Shown: positions 20,297 through 29,930, counted from the first letter of the stretch. The stretch is DNA of 59,710 nucleotides from Bremia lactucae (GCF_004359215.1 NW_027152062.1:742587-802296); one strand, 5' to 3'. The notes: generated by a model not told the origin, from the letters alone. Translations and numbers: made by a program.

Positions 20297-20424
20297 ATGG
20301 CGCTTTTAGTCTCTACCTTCGAACCGGTGAGATATTTTTTTATGCAGATGAACTCTCGTATCTAAAGTTGCGATCTGCAAAAGTGAAAGAAGCCAACGGT
20401 AAAAAAATGTATGAAACGGTATAA
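20297..20424 (+). pseudogene. Possible truncated gene start
   Basis: An ATG at 20297 opens a frame MALLVSTFEPVRYFFMQ that stops at 20365. A one-base shift continues it as ELSYLKLRSAKVKEANGKKM and YETV to a stop at 20424. The composition looks coding, but the family is unknown. The gene may have been cut by retroelement activity; a family A LTR starts 255 bp downstream. Low confidence. Confidence 0.25.
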
Positions 20425-20678
20425 ATCAAATTGTATTTGATTATGGAGTCCCTCTTGCGCTTTGGAGCACTGAATATTCACATAATTGGCGCAAGAAAAA
20501 TAGTTTAGGTGATATGTAACGGGGATTGTTACACAAAGTCTTATGTTTTCAGTAAATCAGCATTCACTTCCACAAGGATAAGGACAATTGTTGTTCTTCA
20601 ATATTTCTTACAAAATAAAATATAATCTTATATTTACTTTTCTTATTATCACTATATTCTGCACGGCTGTGGAAAGCA
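20425..20678. other. No gene; possible LTR scar
   Basis: AT-rich. At 20517-20535 the sequence tgtaacggggattgttaca has LTR-like ends with almost nothing between them, perhaps a deletion remnant. Confidence 0.35.
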
Positions 20679-21119
20679 TGTAACAGGGTGTACCGTTACA
20701 TGAAATTAACACTTAAAGGTTGTTAATTAGTATAGTATCTAAAAGGTAGATAATATTTGGAGAATATTACTTTACATGGTAATATTCGAAAAGCTTATCC
20801 ATTGGTAGATATTGTCCATTATATCTACTTTTTCCGCGGTCCAGTCAGCGCTGGACGCGCGCAAAGTGAAAGACAGATAAGACTTTTAGTACATGTTTTG
20901 TATCAGTTTATAATTAAGGTAGTATTATGTAGATAGACAAGAAGAACTAAATTATATTAATACAGTTTTCATTTAACCCTCTTTAAAACAAGTGATTTAA
21001 AGAGAAGACTTCCTCTGCACGTACTAGTGTACGTGAAGTGACGTGAGGCACCACTCGCACTGAGGCAGTGCGAAGTGGACTTGTACTGAAGCAGTACAAG
21101 TCGGCAGTGCCCCGTTACA
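20679..21119 (+). repeat. Family A 5' LTR, plus strand
   Basis: A 441-bp LTR from TGTAACAGGG to CCCGTTACA, with primer site and gag downstream. It is in reverse orientation to the copies at 602-1059 and 6636-7085, and somewhat diverged. Confidence 0.8.
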
Positions 21120-21121
21120 CC

Positions 21122-21139
21122 TGGTAGCACTTTGTAGTC
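21122..21139 (+). other. Primer-binding site of family A element
   Basis: TGGTAGCACTTTGTAGTC, two bases after the LTR, identical to the other family A sites. Confidence 0.8.
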
Positions 21140-21169
21140 CGTCCAAGGACCACAGTTCCATCATCTAAC

Positions 21170-21435
21170 ATGGACATGTTAGATGATAATGGAAATACGC
21201 ATCACGTTTCGCGTGATAGCTACTCCTTTCTAAGTGACATAGAAAGGAGTGCGGTCGAACGAATGAGTTCGACCGTAGGGAACGATGCCATCTTGGCCAT
21301 GCTGTCCGGTTTGGACAGAGATGCCCTCCATTCAGCCATCGCCAAGTTCATACAACATGAACTTGACGAGGCGAAGGAGAAGGTAGCCTTGCTTAATCAG
21401 CAAGGCTCTCAACAGGCAGAACTGTTGAGGTTACA
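21170..21435 (+). pseudogene. Family A gag N-terminus, cut by an assembly gap
   Basis: Starts MDMLDDNGNTHHVSRDSYSF and is open for 88 codons up to the gap. It differs from the other two copies by substitutions such as DD for DG and SRDS for SPES, so it is a distinct lineage copy. A coiled-coil-like stretch (QHELDEAKEKVALLNQQGSQ) is present. The start lies 50 bp downstream of the LTR. The rest lies in the gap, after which unrelated tandem repeats begin, so completeness cannot be judged; the visible part has no lesion. Confidence 0.75.
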
Positions 21436-21634
21436 NNNNNNNNNNNNNNNNNNNNNNNNNNNNNNNNNNNNNNNNNNNNNNNNNNNNNNNNNNNNNNNNN
21501 NNNNNNNNNNNNNNNNNNNNNNNNNNNNNNNNNNNNNNNNNNNNNNNNNNNNNNNNNNNNNNNNNNNNNNNNNNNNNNNNNNNNNNNNNNNNNNNNNNNN
21601 NNNNNNNNNNNNNNNNNNNNNNNNNNNNNNNNNN
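21436..21634. other. Assembly gap (199 N)
   Basis: Undetermined bases between a family A gag and the tRNA array. The real content and length are unknown. Confidence 1.
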
Positions 21635-22208
21635 TAGTCTCGGTGGATAGCAGAGCAAGAACAGTGAGATCGCATGCGTTGAAGTGCAAGTGCATATATC
21701 AAACAAATGTTGTAGAGGTTGCATGAAAAGTGGGCCTAAGAAAAGTTAAAATCGCGATTAGGACAGATTAGTCGTACACGACTGTATTTCCTTGCGTAAC
21801 GATCCTTATTTGTTTTCTTAATGAACATGCCACCCTTGCTACGCAGCGGACAGTTCGATTACCAATGTGAATTTCTGTGAGATACTTGTCTATGATTCCC
21901 ACTTATCTCAACAAAGACTTAGTCAAGATAACCACTATATCAGCTGCAGAAGCTAAATTTGGCAAACTTTTTTGTGCGGAATCCAGACTGGCAGTCGTAG
22001 TCTCGGTGGATAGCAGAGCAAGAACAGTGAAATCGCATGGTTGAAGTGCAAAGTGCATATATCAAACAAATGTTGAAGAGGTTGCATGAAAAGTGGGCCT
22101 AAGGAAAGTTAAAATCGCGATTACGACAGATTTACCTATACGACTGTACTTCCTTGCGTAACGATCCTTATTTGTTCTTTAATGATCATGCCACCCTTGC
22201 TAAGCAGC

Positions 22209-22281
22209 GGTCGTATAGCTCAGTCAGTAGAGCACAGTGCTAATAACGCTGCGGTTCAGGGTTCGAGCCCCTGTATGACCA
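22209..22281 (+). tRNA. tRNA-Ile (AAT), array copy 1, slightly degenerate
   Basis: A 73-nt cloverleaf: acceptor GGTCGTA/TATGACC, D stem GCTC/GAGC, anticodon stem CAGTG/CGCTG with loop CTAATAA (anticodon AAT), T stem CAGGG/CCCTG with loop TTCGAGC. This copy has AGTCAGTA in the D loop, where the others have AGTCGGTA, losing one of the paired G18-G19, plus a C-to-T in the variable region. Confidence 0.85.
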
Positions 22282-22666
22282 AAGCAGTTCTTCCTTGGCA
22301 GAGGACAGTTCGATTACTAATGTGAAATTTTGTGAAATACTTGTCTATGATTCCCACTTATCTCAACAAAGACTTAGTCAAGATAACCACTATATCAGCT
22401 GCAGAAGCTAAATTTGGCAAACTTTTTTGCGCGGAATCCAGACTGGCAGTCGTAGTCTCGGTGGATAGCAGAGCAAGAACAGTGAAATCGCATGCGTTGA
22501 AGTGCAAAGTGCATATATCAAACAAATGTTTAAGATGTTGCATGAAAAGTGGGCCTAAGAAAAGTTAAAATCGCGATTAGGACAGATTTGTCGTATACGA
22601 CTGTATTTCCTTGCGTAACGATCCTTATTTGTTTTCTTCATGAACATGCCACCCTTGCTATGCAGC

Positions 22667-22739
22667 GGTCGTATAGCTCAGTCGGTAGAGCACAGTGCTA
22701 ATAACGCTGCGGTCCAGGGTTCGAGCCCCTGTATGACCA
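22667..22739 (+). tRNA. tRNA-Ile (AAT), array copy 2
   Basis: The same cloverleaf with the canonical D loop AGTCGGTA. All stems pair (one G-U in each of the acceptor and anticodon stems). Internal A and B boxes are intact. Confidence 0.92.
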
Positions 22740-23123
22740 AAGCAGTTCTTCCTTGGCAGAGGACAGTTCGATTACCAATGTGAATTTCTGTGAAATACTT
22801 GTCTATGATTCCCACTTATCTCAACAAAGACTTAGTCAAGATAACCACTATATCAGCTGCAGAAGCTAAATTTGACAAACTTTTTTGTGCGGAATCCAGA
22901 CTGGAAGTCATAGTCTCGGTGGATAGCAGAGCAAGAACAGTGAGATCGCATGCGTTGAAGTGCAAGTGCATATATCAAACAAATGTTGTAGAGGTTGCAT
23001 GAAAAGTGGGCCTAAGAAAAGTTAAAATCGCGATTACGACAGATTTGTCGTATACGACTGTATTTCCTTGCGTAACGATCCTTATTTGTTTTCTTAATGA
23101 ACATGCCACCCTTGCTATGCAGC

Positions 23124-23196
23124 GGTCGTATAGCTCAGTCGGTAGAGCACAGTGCTAATAACGCTGCGGTCCAGGGTTCGAGCCCCTGTATGACCA
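23124..23196 (+). tRNA. tRNA-Ile (AAT), array copy 3
   Basis: Identical in sequence to copy 2. CCA is not encoded; a discriminator A follows the acceptor stem. Confidence 0.92.
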
Positions 23197-23580
23197 AAGC
23201 AGTTCTTCCTTGGCAGATGACAGTTCGATTACCAATGTGAATTTCTGTGAAATACTTGTCTATGATTCCCACTTATCTCAACAAAGACTTAGTCAAGATA
23301 ACCACTATATCAGCTGCAGAAGCTAAATTTGACAAACTTTTTTGTGCGGAATCCAGACTGGCAGTCATAGTCTCGGTGGATAGCAGAGCAAGAACAGTGA
23401 GATCGCATGCGTTGAAGTGCAAGTGCATATATCAAACAAATGTTGTAGAGGTTGCATGAAAAGTGGGCCTAAGAAAAGTTAAAATCGCGATTAGGACAGA
23501 TTTGTCGTATACGACTGTATTTCCTTGCGTAACGATCCTTATTTGTTTTCTTAATGAACATGCCACCCTTGCTATGCAGC

Positions 23581-23653
23581 GGTCGTATAGCTCAGTCGGT
23601 AGAGCACAGTGCTAATAACGCTGCGGTCCAGGGTTCGAGCCCCTGTATGACCA
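23581..23653 (+). tRNA. tRNA-Ile (AAT), array copy 4
   Basis: Identical to copies 2 and 3, in the last complete unit of the array. Confidence 0.92.
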
Positions 23654-23883
23654 AAGCAGTTCTTCCTTGGCAGAGGACAGTTCGATTACCAATGTGAATT
23701 TCTGTGAAATACTTGTCTATGATTCCCACTTATCTCAACAAAGACTTAGTCAAGATAACCACTATATCAGCTGCAGAAGCTAAATTTGACAAACTATTTT
23801 GTGTTGATTTACGTTAGCGCTATGAGCTTGAAGATGGGCTTACGGTCGAGATTGCAAACCGGAAAGTAAGTTATATTTTGAGT

Positions 23884-24118
23884 TTAACTTTATCCTACCG
23901 TTAACTTTATCCTACCGTTAATTATTTCCTATCGTTTGCTGCGCCCCCTTTCCCAGATATGTGAACTACCATAAAATGGGGGACGTCACTGTCTGGCGGT
24001 ACAGTGCTGGTGAACCCCAAACACCAGTTCCCGAAGGTTTTACTTTTTGTCGTTACCGGATATCGAACCGGTGACCAGTGGGTCGCACCGCCATGCCTTA
24101 CCCGACTGAGCCACAACA
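23884..24118 (-). mobile_element. tRNA-derived SINE-like element
   Basis: Read on minus, the first ~74 bp look like a tRNA with an A-box-like TGGCTCAGTCGGG and a B-box-like GGTTCGATATCC, but the fold is defective (bad T stem, one base short before the D stem). A non-tRNA body follows. The 3' end is a tandem 17-bp repeat, three units of cggtaggataaagttaa with the first one degenerate (23884-23934). This is the layout of a tRNA-head SINE. Confidence 0.5.
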
Positions 24119-24120
24119 CA

Positions 24121-24227
24121 CGATATTTTCCACACTCAACTTCTTCGTGTTATTCTTGTAATTTGATCCCGTATACACGCATATGCATAAAGTGCAACAC
24201 TTTCGATGAATACATCAATCTTCAACA
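24121..24227 (-). repeat. Copia LTR fragment (3' LTR start)
   Basis: On minus it begins TGTTGAAGATTGATG and runs 107 bp until the SINE. Directly upstream on minus is a polypurine tract, AAGGGAGAG (24228-24236), then the Copia stop codon, so this is the 3' LTR, cut short. Confidence 0.65.
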
Positions 24228-24259
24228 CTCTCCCTTGATGTGTGCTCGAAGTGATGCCC

Positions 24260-24953
24260 TTATGCTGCCATGCCGAGTCCCATAATAAACTTGGCATGCT
24301 TGTCTCTTGGAAGCGCCTTGGTCAATCCGTCCGCGATCATTTCTTCCGTCGGCTTGTACTCCAGCGCAATCACTTCACTTGCCACCTTCTCTCGCAAGAA
24401 ATGAAACTTTATGTCGATGTGCTTCGTGCGCGAATGGTAGACAGGATTTTTGGCAAGCGCAATACATCCTTGATTGTCTTGAAAAATCGTCGTCGCCGTA
24501 TCCGTCTTGTACTCCAAGTCCTTTATCAAATTTCGAAGCCAGACTGCCTCTTGAGTTGCGCTATACAGACTCATGTACTCTGCTTCCGTGCTTGATGTCG
24601 CAACGGTTGGCTGTCGCTTGGAATTCCATGAGATCGTACCGCCGTTCAGGAAGAACACATATCCCGTCGTTGAACGCCGCGTATCTAAGTCGCCTGCCCA
24701 GTTTGCGTCCGCGAATCCAATAAGCTCTCCCTTGTTAACGCCGCTAAACACAATGCTGATATCTTTAGTCGTCTTCAAGTACTTGAGAATTCGCTTGGCT
24801 GCTACCCAGTGTGACTTCCCGTAGCGCTCACAGAACTTGGCAACTTCGCCAACCGCATGCGCGATGTCTGGTCGTGTACAAGTCGCTATGTACATTAATG
24901 CACCCACCAGTTCGCGATACGGAAATCTCGGTACAAACGCTTAGTTGCCAAGT
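24260..24953 (-). pseudogene. Copia pol C-terminus (RNase H), minus arm of an inverted pair
   Basis: Open minus frame of 215 residues containing the Copia RNase H: YIATCTRPDIAHAVGEVAKF, then LIGFADANWAGDLDTRRSTT (first catalytic Asp), SSTEAEYMSLYSATQEAVWL (catalytic Glu), FQDNQGCIALAKNPVYHSRT (third Asp) and HIDIKFHFLRE. It ends ALPRDKHAKFIMGLGM, the natural end of Copia pol, just before a polypurine tract. Reverse transcriptase is absent: the frame begins at the RT/RNase H border near 24953 and meets the inverted copy. Active-site residues are intact. Confidence 0.85.
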
Positions 24954-25491
24954 TCTGTGAGCCTACGAAAAGTCACGCTGGGTAGCAGCCAAGCGAATTC
25001 TCAAGTACTTGAAGACGACTAAAGATATCAGCATTGTGTTTAGCAGCGTTAACAAGGGAGAGCTTATTGGATTTGCAGACGCAAACTGGGCAGGCGACTT
25101 AGACACGCGGCGTTCAACGACAGGATACGTGTTCTTCCTGAACGGCGGCACGATCTCATGGAATTCCAAGCGACAGCCAACCGTTGCGACATCAAGCACG
25201 GAAGCAGAGTACATGAGTCTGTATAGCGCAACTCAAGAGGCAGTCTGGCTTCGAAATTTGATAAAGGACTTGGAGTACAAGACGGATACGGCGACGACGA
25301 TTTTTCAAGACAATCAAGGATGTATTGCGCTTGCCAAAAATCCTGTCTACCATTCGCGCACGAAGCACATCGACATTAAGTTTCATTTCTTGCGAGAGAA
25401 GGTGGCAAGTGAGGTGATTGCGCTGGAGTACAAGCCGACGGAAGAAATGATCGCGGACGGATTGACCAAGGCGCTTCCAAGAGACAAGCAT
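24946..25491 (+). pseudogene. Copia RNase H, plus arm of the inverted pair
   Basis: Near-identical reverse copy of 24260-24853 (for example FADANWAGDLDTRRSTTGYV and FQDNQGCIALAKNP are the same). The arms are separated by about 92 bp. A small deletion near 24965 (gcctacgaaaagtc against the left arm's gcgctacgggaagtc) breaks the frame upstream. The copy runs into an N gap at 25492, six codons after KALPRD. An inverted duplication or a mis-joined pair of contigs could produce this. Confidence 0.8.
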
Positions 25492-26034
25492 NNNNNNNNN
25501 NNNNNNNNNNNNNNNNNNNNNNNNNNNNNNNNNNNNNNNNNNNNNNNNNNNNNNNNNNNNNNNNNNNNNNNNNNNNNNNNNNNNNNNNNNNNNNNNNNNN
25601 NNNNNNNNNNNNNNNNNNNNNNNNNNNNNNNNNNNNNNNNNNNNNNNNNNNNNNNNNNNNNNNNNNNNNNNNNNNNNNNNNNNNNNNNNNNNNNNNNNNN
25701 NNNNNNNNNNNNNNNNNNNNNNNNNNNNNNNNNNNNNNNNNNNNNNNNNNNNNNNNNNNNNNNNNNNNNNNNNNNNNNNNNNNNNNNNNNNNNNNNNNNN
25801 NNNNNNNNNNNNNNNNNNNNNNNNNNNNNNNNNNNNNNNNNNNNNNNNNNNNNNNNNNNNNNNNNNNNNNNNNNNNNNNNNNNNNNNNNNNNNNNNNNNN
25901 NNNNNNNNNNNNNNNNNNNNNNNNNNNNNNNNNNNNNNNNNNNNNNNNNNNNNNNNNNNNNNNNNNNNNNNNNNNNNNNNNNNNNNNNNNNNNNNNNNNN
26001 NNNNNNNNNNNNNNNNNNNNNNNNNNNNNNNNNN
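25492..26034. other. Assembly gap (543 N)
   Basis: Undetermined bases between Copia RNase H (plus) and family E gag (minus). A junction of elements must lie within. Confidence 1.
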
Positions 26035-26102
26035 AGCCCTGCCACCTCCCGATGATGTTCGGAGAGGTGGGGAAAATGAGCCCAATCAATATTGAGGCTC
26101 AT
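26035..26102 (-). pseudogene. Family E gag N-terminus, cut by gap
   Basis: The minus frame starts MSLNIDWAHFPHLSEHHREV and runs into the gap. The same start is at 50635. It lies 40 bp inside the primer site of the LTR at 26159-26766, which identifies that LTR as a 5' LTR. Confidence 0.7.
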
Positions 26103-26139
26103 CCTCACGTACACACGCAGAGATGCGGGTCGTGGGAAG

Positions 26140-26156
26140 GATTTCAAGTGCTACCA
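26140..26156 (-). other. Primer-binding site of family E element
   Basis: Minus-strand TGGTAGCACTTGAAATC, two bases inside the LTR; shares TGGTAGCAC with family A. Confidence 0.7.
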
Positions 26157-26158
26157 AG

Positions 26159-26766
26159 TGTAGGCGGGCACGTCGTAATGCGGCCACGCTCTACTTAGAC
26201 ACACACCCTAGCACAGCGAGGAAGCGGTTCAACCTGCTTCTCTTGCGTGCAGTGGGGTAGTTGTGGTGGGCGCGTTAGCGACCTCACCTAACACACTAAG
26301 TACTCTGGTTAAGCGTCGTCACGAGAGCGGTAATCCGGCTCCTCGTGCGCACTTACCAAGTAGGAAGTAGTTTTCAGACTGATTTATATTTAATAGTATT
26401 GAATATAAATACCTATTTTTACCAATTAAAATGTCATCTCTATAGATAACACTTAATATGTACTGCGAGCTTATCTTTCTAGATACCTCGCGTAACGGAT
26501 GACGCTAGCCGTCATCCCTCCTAATGTGAATGCACCCATGTGCATCACGTACACAAGTGTTGGTCACAAATTTGCACCACACCCGAGTGCTGGGTCTTAT
26601 TACTTTTATTTAGTAATTGACCATTCCCTTAAGTACACTAATTGTACTTAACGGGGACTGTGTAGGAAATAAGAATTGTAGTTCCTCTTATAGGAAATAA
26701 TACTTATGTAACGGACATCCCGTTGCAGCAGCAAGATGGAACATTAGGGCAACTTAACCCGTTACG
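26159..26766 (-). repeat. Family E 5' LTR containing a family F LTR end
   Basis: From TGTAGGCGGG to CCCGTTACG. The expected ggggactgtgtaacattagg is split by about 80 bp (26663-26744) that match the end of the family F LTR (ggaaataatacttatgtaacgg and a cccgttgca end). One GATGACG palindrome copy lies at about 26497. Confidence 0.75.
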
Positions 26767-27257
26767 ATATTAGCTTGAATAAATTAGCTATTAAACAGCT
26801 TACTAGCTTAGTGAGTTCGTGGCCATAATGATATTGCAAGTGTAAATGCAGCGACTAAAGTCTCATCAAAGAGTACAATCAGCTTTAACTGCTAAAGAAA
26901 AAAAAGCGTGCAATGTATTGATCGTTTTTTCGGCCAACTTAAAAAAACAGGTAATGTCCCATCAACATAATCACTGATTCTTGGAGCAAGCCTTTATGGG
27001 GGTATATGCTACAACATAACAACAGTGAATCGCTGGCCGCATAAATACTGGTGTATTAAAAAATGTCTTAACAGCCTCTCGTCTACTCAGTGCAAATGAT
27101 GGAACGAGTCAAAAAATTATCTTAGAACCGTTCCAAGCCGTTTTTGATTGTAGGCATCATAACGAAACCAACAGAAGCGCCGCGAAGATGTTGGCCTGTA
27201 GAAAACGGTTTTCATGTCGCCATGCAGCCCTATGAATTATTAAGTGACAACAAGAGT
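26767..27257. other. No gene recognised
   Basis: Sequence between two family E LTRs, without coding signals. Confidence 0.4.
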
Positions 27258-27790
27258 TGTAGGCGGGCACGTCGTAATGCGGCCACGCTCTACTTAGACA
27301 CACACCCTAGCACAGCGAGGAAGCGATTAAATCAGCTTCTCTTGCGTGCACTGAGGTTGTTGTGGTGGGCGCGTTAGCGACCTCACCCAAAGCACTAAGT
27401 ACTCTAGTAAAGTGTCGTCTTGGAAGCGGTGATCCGGCTCCTCATGCGCACTTATTAAGTAGAAAGTAGTTTTCAGACTGATTTATATTTAATCGCATTA
27501 AATATAAATACCTATTTTAACCAATCAAAATGTAATCTCTGTCGATAAATCTTAATATGTGTTGCGAGCGTATCTTTCTAGATACCTCGCGTAACGGATG
27601 ACGCTGGGCGTCATCCCTCCTTATGTGAATGCACCCGTGTGCATCACATACACAAGGGTTGGTCACAAATGTGTACCACACCCGAGTACTGGGTCTTATT
27701 ACTATTATTTATTAATTGACCATCCCCTTAAGTACACCAAGTGTACTTAACGGGGACTGTGTAACATTAAGGCAGCTTTAGCCCATTACA
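27258..27790 (-). repeat. Family E 3' LTR
   Basis: A 533-bp LTR from TGTAGGCGGG to CCATTACA. The antisense ORF and the reverse end of pol follow on the right, so it is a 3' LTR in minus sense. The polypurine tract is reduced to GGG here. Confidence 0.8.
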
Positions 27791-27914
27791 CCCTTAAAGA
27801 ACGAATTTACATTTTTAAATTTGTAAAAGAGGAGCCAGGAACTGCGAGCAGCTTTACGCGCCGCTAGTTCACTCAATCACTCTAGCGCACGTGTTTCCAT
27901 ACCCGGCGACAAAG

Positions 27915-28725
27915 ATGCCACCGAAAAGGGGCCACGTTGGTGGGTCGTCTGCGAAGACGCCCACTCAACCTTGTACTAAGCGCACGCGCCGCGTTAACAC
28001 GCCGACAGCGTCTAATACCTCAGTCGAAACGCCGACAGCTACTGCTGCTGTCGTGATATCAGGGCTTAAGGATCCACCCCACTTTAACAGTGAAGATGTT
28101 GATCCGTCGCTCAATCTCGACTACAGTGAGTCGACACCGTTGCCGTCATCTCATAGTAGTGATGCGGGCAACGAGCTCATGAGGAAGAATGATGGCGCAT
28201 TATTGCCCATCCAGACTTCTCTCATGGCTCACAACATGGAGACAGCAACATTTACGAATGCTGTCTCGTCGTCTGCGCTTGATAGCGCAGCGACAGATTA
28301 TGAGAGCGCTCACGGAGCCGTGGGCAAGCAACATTCCAACTAGGAAGCATCCATCAGTGCAGGCGGCGCCCGATAGGAGTGGCGATCTCGCCCACCTAAT
28401 CGCGGCTGCGTTACCTTCGTCCGTTCAGTCGCAGACGTTAAGCGCTAACGAACGACGTATTGTGGAACTCGAGGGTCAAGTCTTGCGACTGACCTCGGAT
28501 CTTCAAAATGTCCGAGCGAAGGCTCGTCAGGGCAATGAACGCCTGAAGACGCGCTTGAACCTTTTAGAGAGGATAAAGAATCCGCATTACTCGCGTGATG
28601 TCCCTCGCTCTCCGAGTCCTGTTCGTAGTGGAAGGAGTCGGTCGGCTGATAGTTTTTCGCCTTCTCCATCTACCTCAATCGAACGACGCTCGACTCACAG
28701 TCGGCGTCACCATCGGTCTCCTTAG
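27915..28725 (+). pseudogene. Family E antisense ORF, copy 2 (internally deleted)
   Basis: ATG at 27915, 125 bp from the LTR. It begins MPPKRGHVGGSSAKTPTQP and is open for about 130 codons, Ser/Thr-rich with a basic start. At about 28313 a deletion joins it to the part opposite the chromodomain. From there a plus frame is open to a stop at 28725. It contains the heptad coiled coil (ERRIVELEGQVLRLTSDLQN, then VRAKARQGNERLKTRLNLLE) and a Ser/Arg-rich end (PRSPSPVRSGRSRS, then RRSTHSRRHHRSP). Hydrophobic residues fall at regular a/d positions (I, L, V, L, L, V, A, G, L, ...). It overlaps the pol linker on the opposite strand. The function is unknown. Confidence 0.65.
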
Positions 28726-29930
28726 ACGGATGGGGGAATGTGTCCTCATTTGGGTCTACATACCGTTTCAGACGACCCACGTAAAATTCGAGGTGCGCCT
28801 TCATATACGGGGGAAGGGTGAACCTATAATTTAGGTCTCCAACCTCTTCTACCACTGTAAAGGGCCCAATGAAACGCGGCAACAACTTCGTAGTACCTCC
28901 AGTGTAGTACAGAAATTGCATTTTTAGGTAGGGTAGCTGTACGTAATAGTACTTTTTAACCCACTCTAAAGCGTTCATTTTTTTGCGACCACTTCGGTCC
29001 GCATATTCTTTTTGCTTGTCCTGTGCGCTTGCCATTGCGTCACGGACTTTACGTGTGATGGCTAATCGCTTATCCACAAAGCGTTGAGCCTCGTTCACGC
29101 TTTTAGCATCAAACTCGCCTATGATACCGCCAATAGGTCGGTCATAAGGCGTAGTTTTATTAACCACTGCTAAACTGGCCGGGTCACTAGGGCAAGTTTC
29201 TGTCTTTGAGATGATACCCTCATAGGTCATCGTCATATTGACGAAACCATGTCCCTCTTTCGTATCGAGCATAGTGAGGGGCCCTCCCCCATTAAGACTC
29301 GGGCTGCGCACAAACGAGACTGGCGTCCGAGGATGGCGCAGTCCGTTAATATAAAACGGTGTCTCACCCGTACTGGCGTGGACACTGTTATTTATAGCGA
29401 ACTCCACAAAGGGCAATTGCTTGCTCCACTCTTTAAGAGTTGCTATAGTGCGCAAGACATCCCGATTGGCACGTTCTGTTTGGCCATCGGTCTGGGGACG
29501 ATCTGCGGTCGACATGTGGAGCTTGCTACCTAGCAGCTCGAACACATTTCGCCAAAATCCAGACGTTAAACGTGGATCCCGGTCCGATACTATGGACTCG
29601 GGCATCCGTGTAGTCGGTAAACATGATCTAGGAACAAGAGAGCTGCCTTCTTGCCTGTGATCGATGTCTTACATGGTGCGAAATGCACCATGTTGCTCAG
29701 TCTGTCTACAAAGACGACTAGCCCTGTCCGATCCTTATGATCGGGCGGCATGCCAAACATGGAGTCCAGACTTACTGACTTCCAACAGTTGGTTGGAATC
29801 GGTAGCGGCTTCAGTGACGCACTGCTGGACGGTGCAGGCTTGCGCTGACACTATTCGCAAGAGCGAATATAGTTGACCACCCATCTATATAGGTGTGGCC
29901 ACCAAAATTCCTCTGACACTGGTGCCAAGG
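28321..29930 (-). pseudogene. Family E integrase, GPF/Y domain and pol linker
   Basis: The main open minus frame is 28670-29605 (311 residues). It starts within the integrase core: IVSDRDPRLTSGFWRNVF carries the second catalytic Asp, and DGQTERANRD the catalytic Glu. The C-terminal GPF/Y region is LLPRFIGPFTVVEEVGDLNY, ending at MKAHLEFYVGRLKRYVDP. Further left the linker (SEGHHASNADSLSSL, DPRSVARLDPRVPQYVV) runs in a second frame to a chromodomain that has mostly been deleted. To the right, up to 29930, broken frames cover the first core part and the zinc finger. The catalytic residues visible are intact, but the gene is frameshifted. Confidence 0.8.

Larger units (their letters stand above)
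21635..23805 (+). repeat. Tandem array of a ~457-bp unit containing tRNA-Ile
   Basis: The block starting tagtctcggtggatagcaga recurs at 21635, 21998, 22453, 22911 and 23368. The first interval is 363 bp and the others 455-458 bp. Complete units carry a tRNA-Ile gene; the unit at 21635-21997 lacks it through a deletion of about 94 bp right after gcagcgg. Each unit also has a 60-78-codon frame (MKYLSMIPTYLNKDLVKITT...), open in all units. In the last unit the sequence leaves the repeat near 23805 and continues as DLR and YELEDGLTVEIANRK before a gtaagt, which looks like a piece of a real gene. Units differ by only a few bases, so the array is recent. Confidence 0.9.

Noticed and set aside
21635..23805. 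CRISPR-like array
   Set aside because: The repeated unit is about 457 bp with tRNA genes and has no short repeats with unique spacers.
24045..24118. Functional tRNA gene on minus
   Set aside because: The acceptor and T stems do not pair properly and a base before the D stem is missing. It fits a SINE head.
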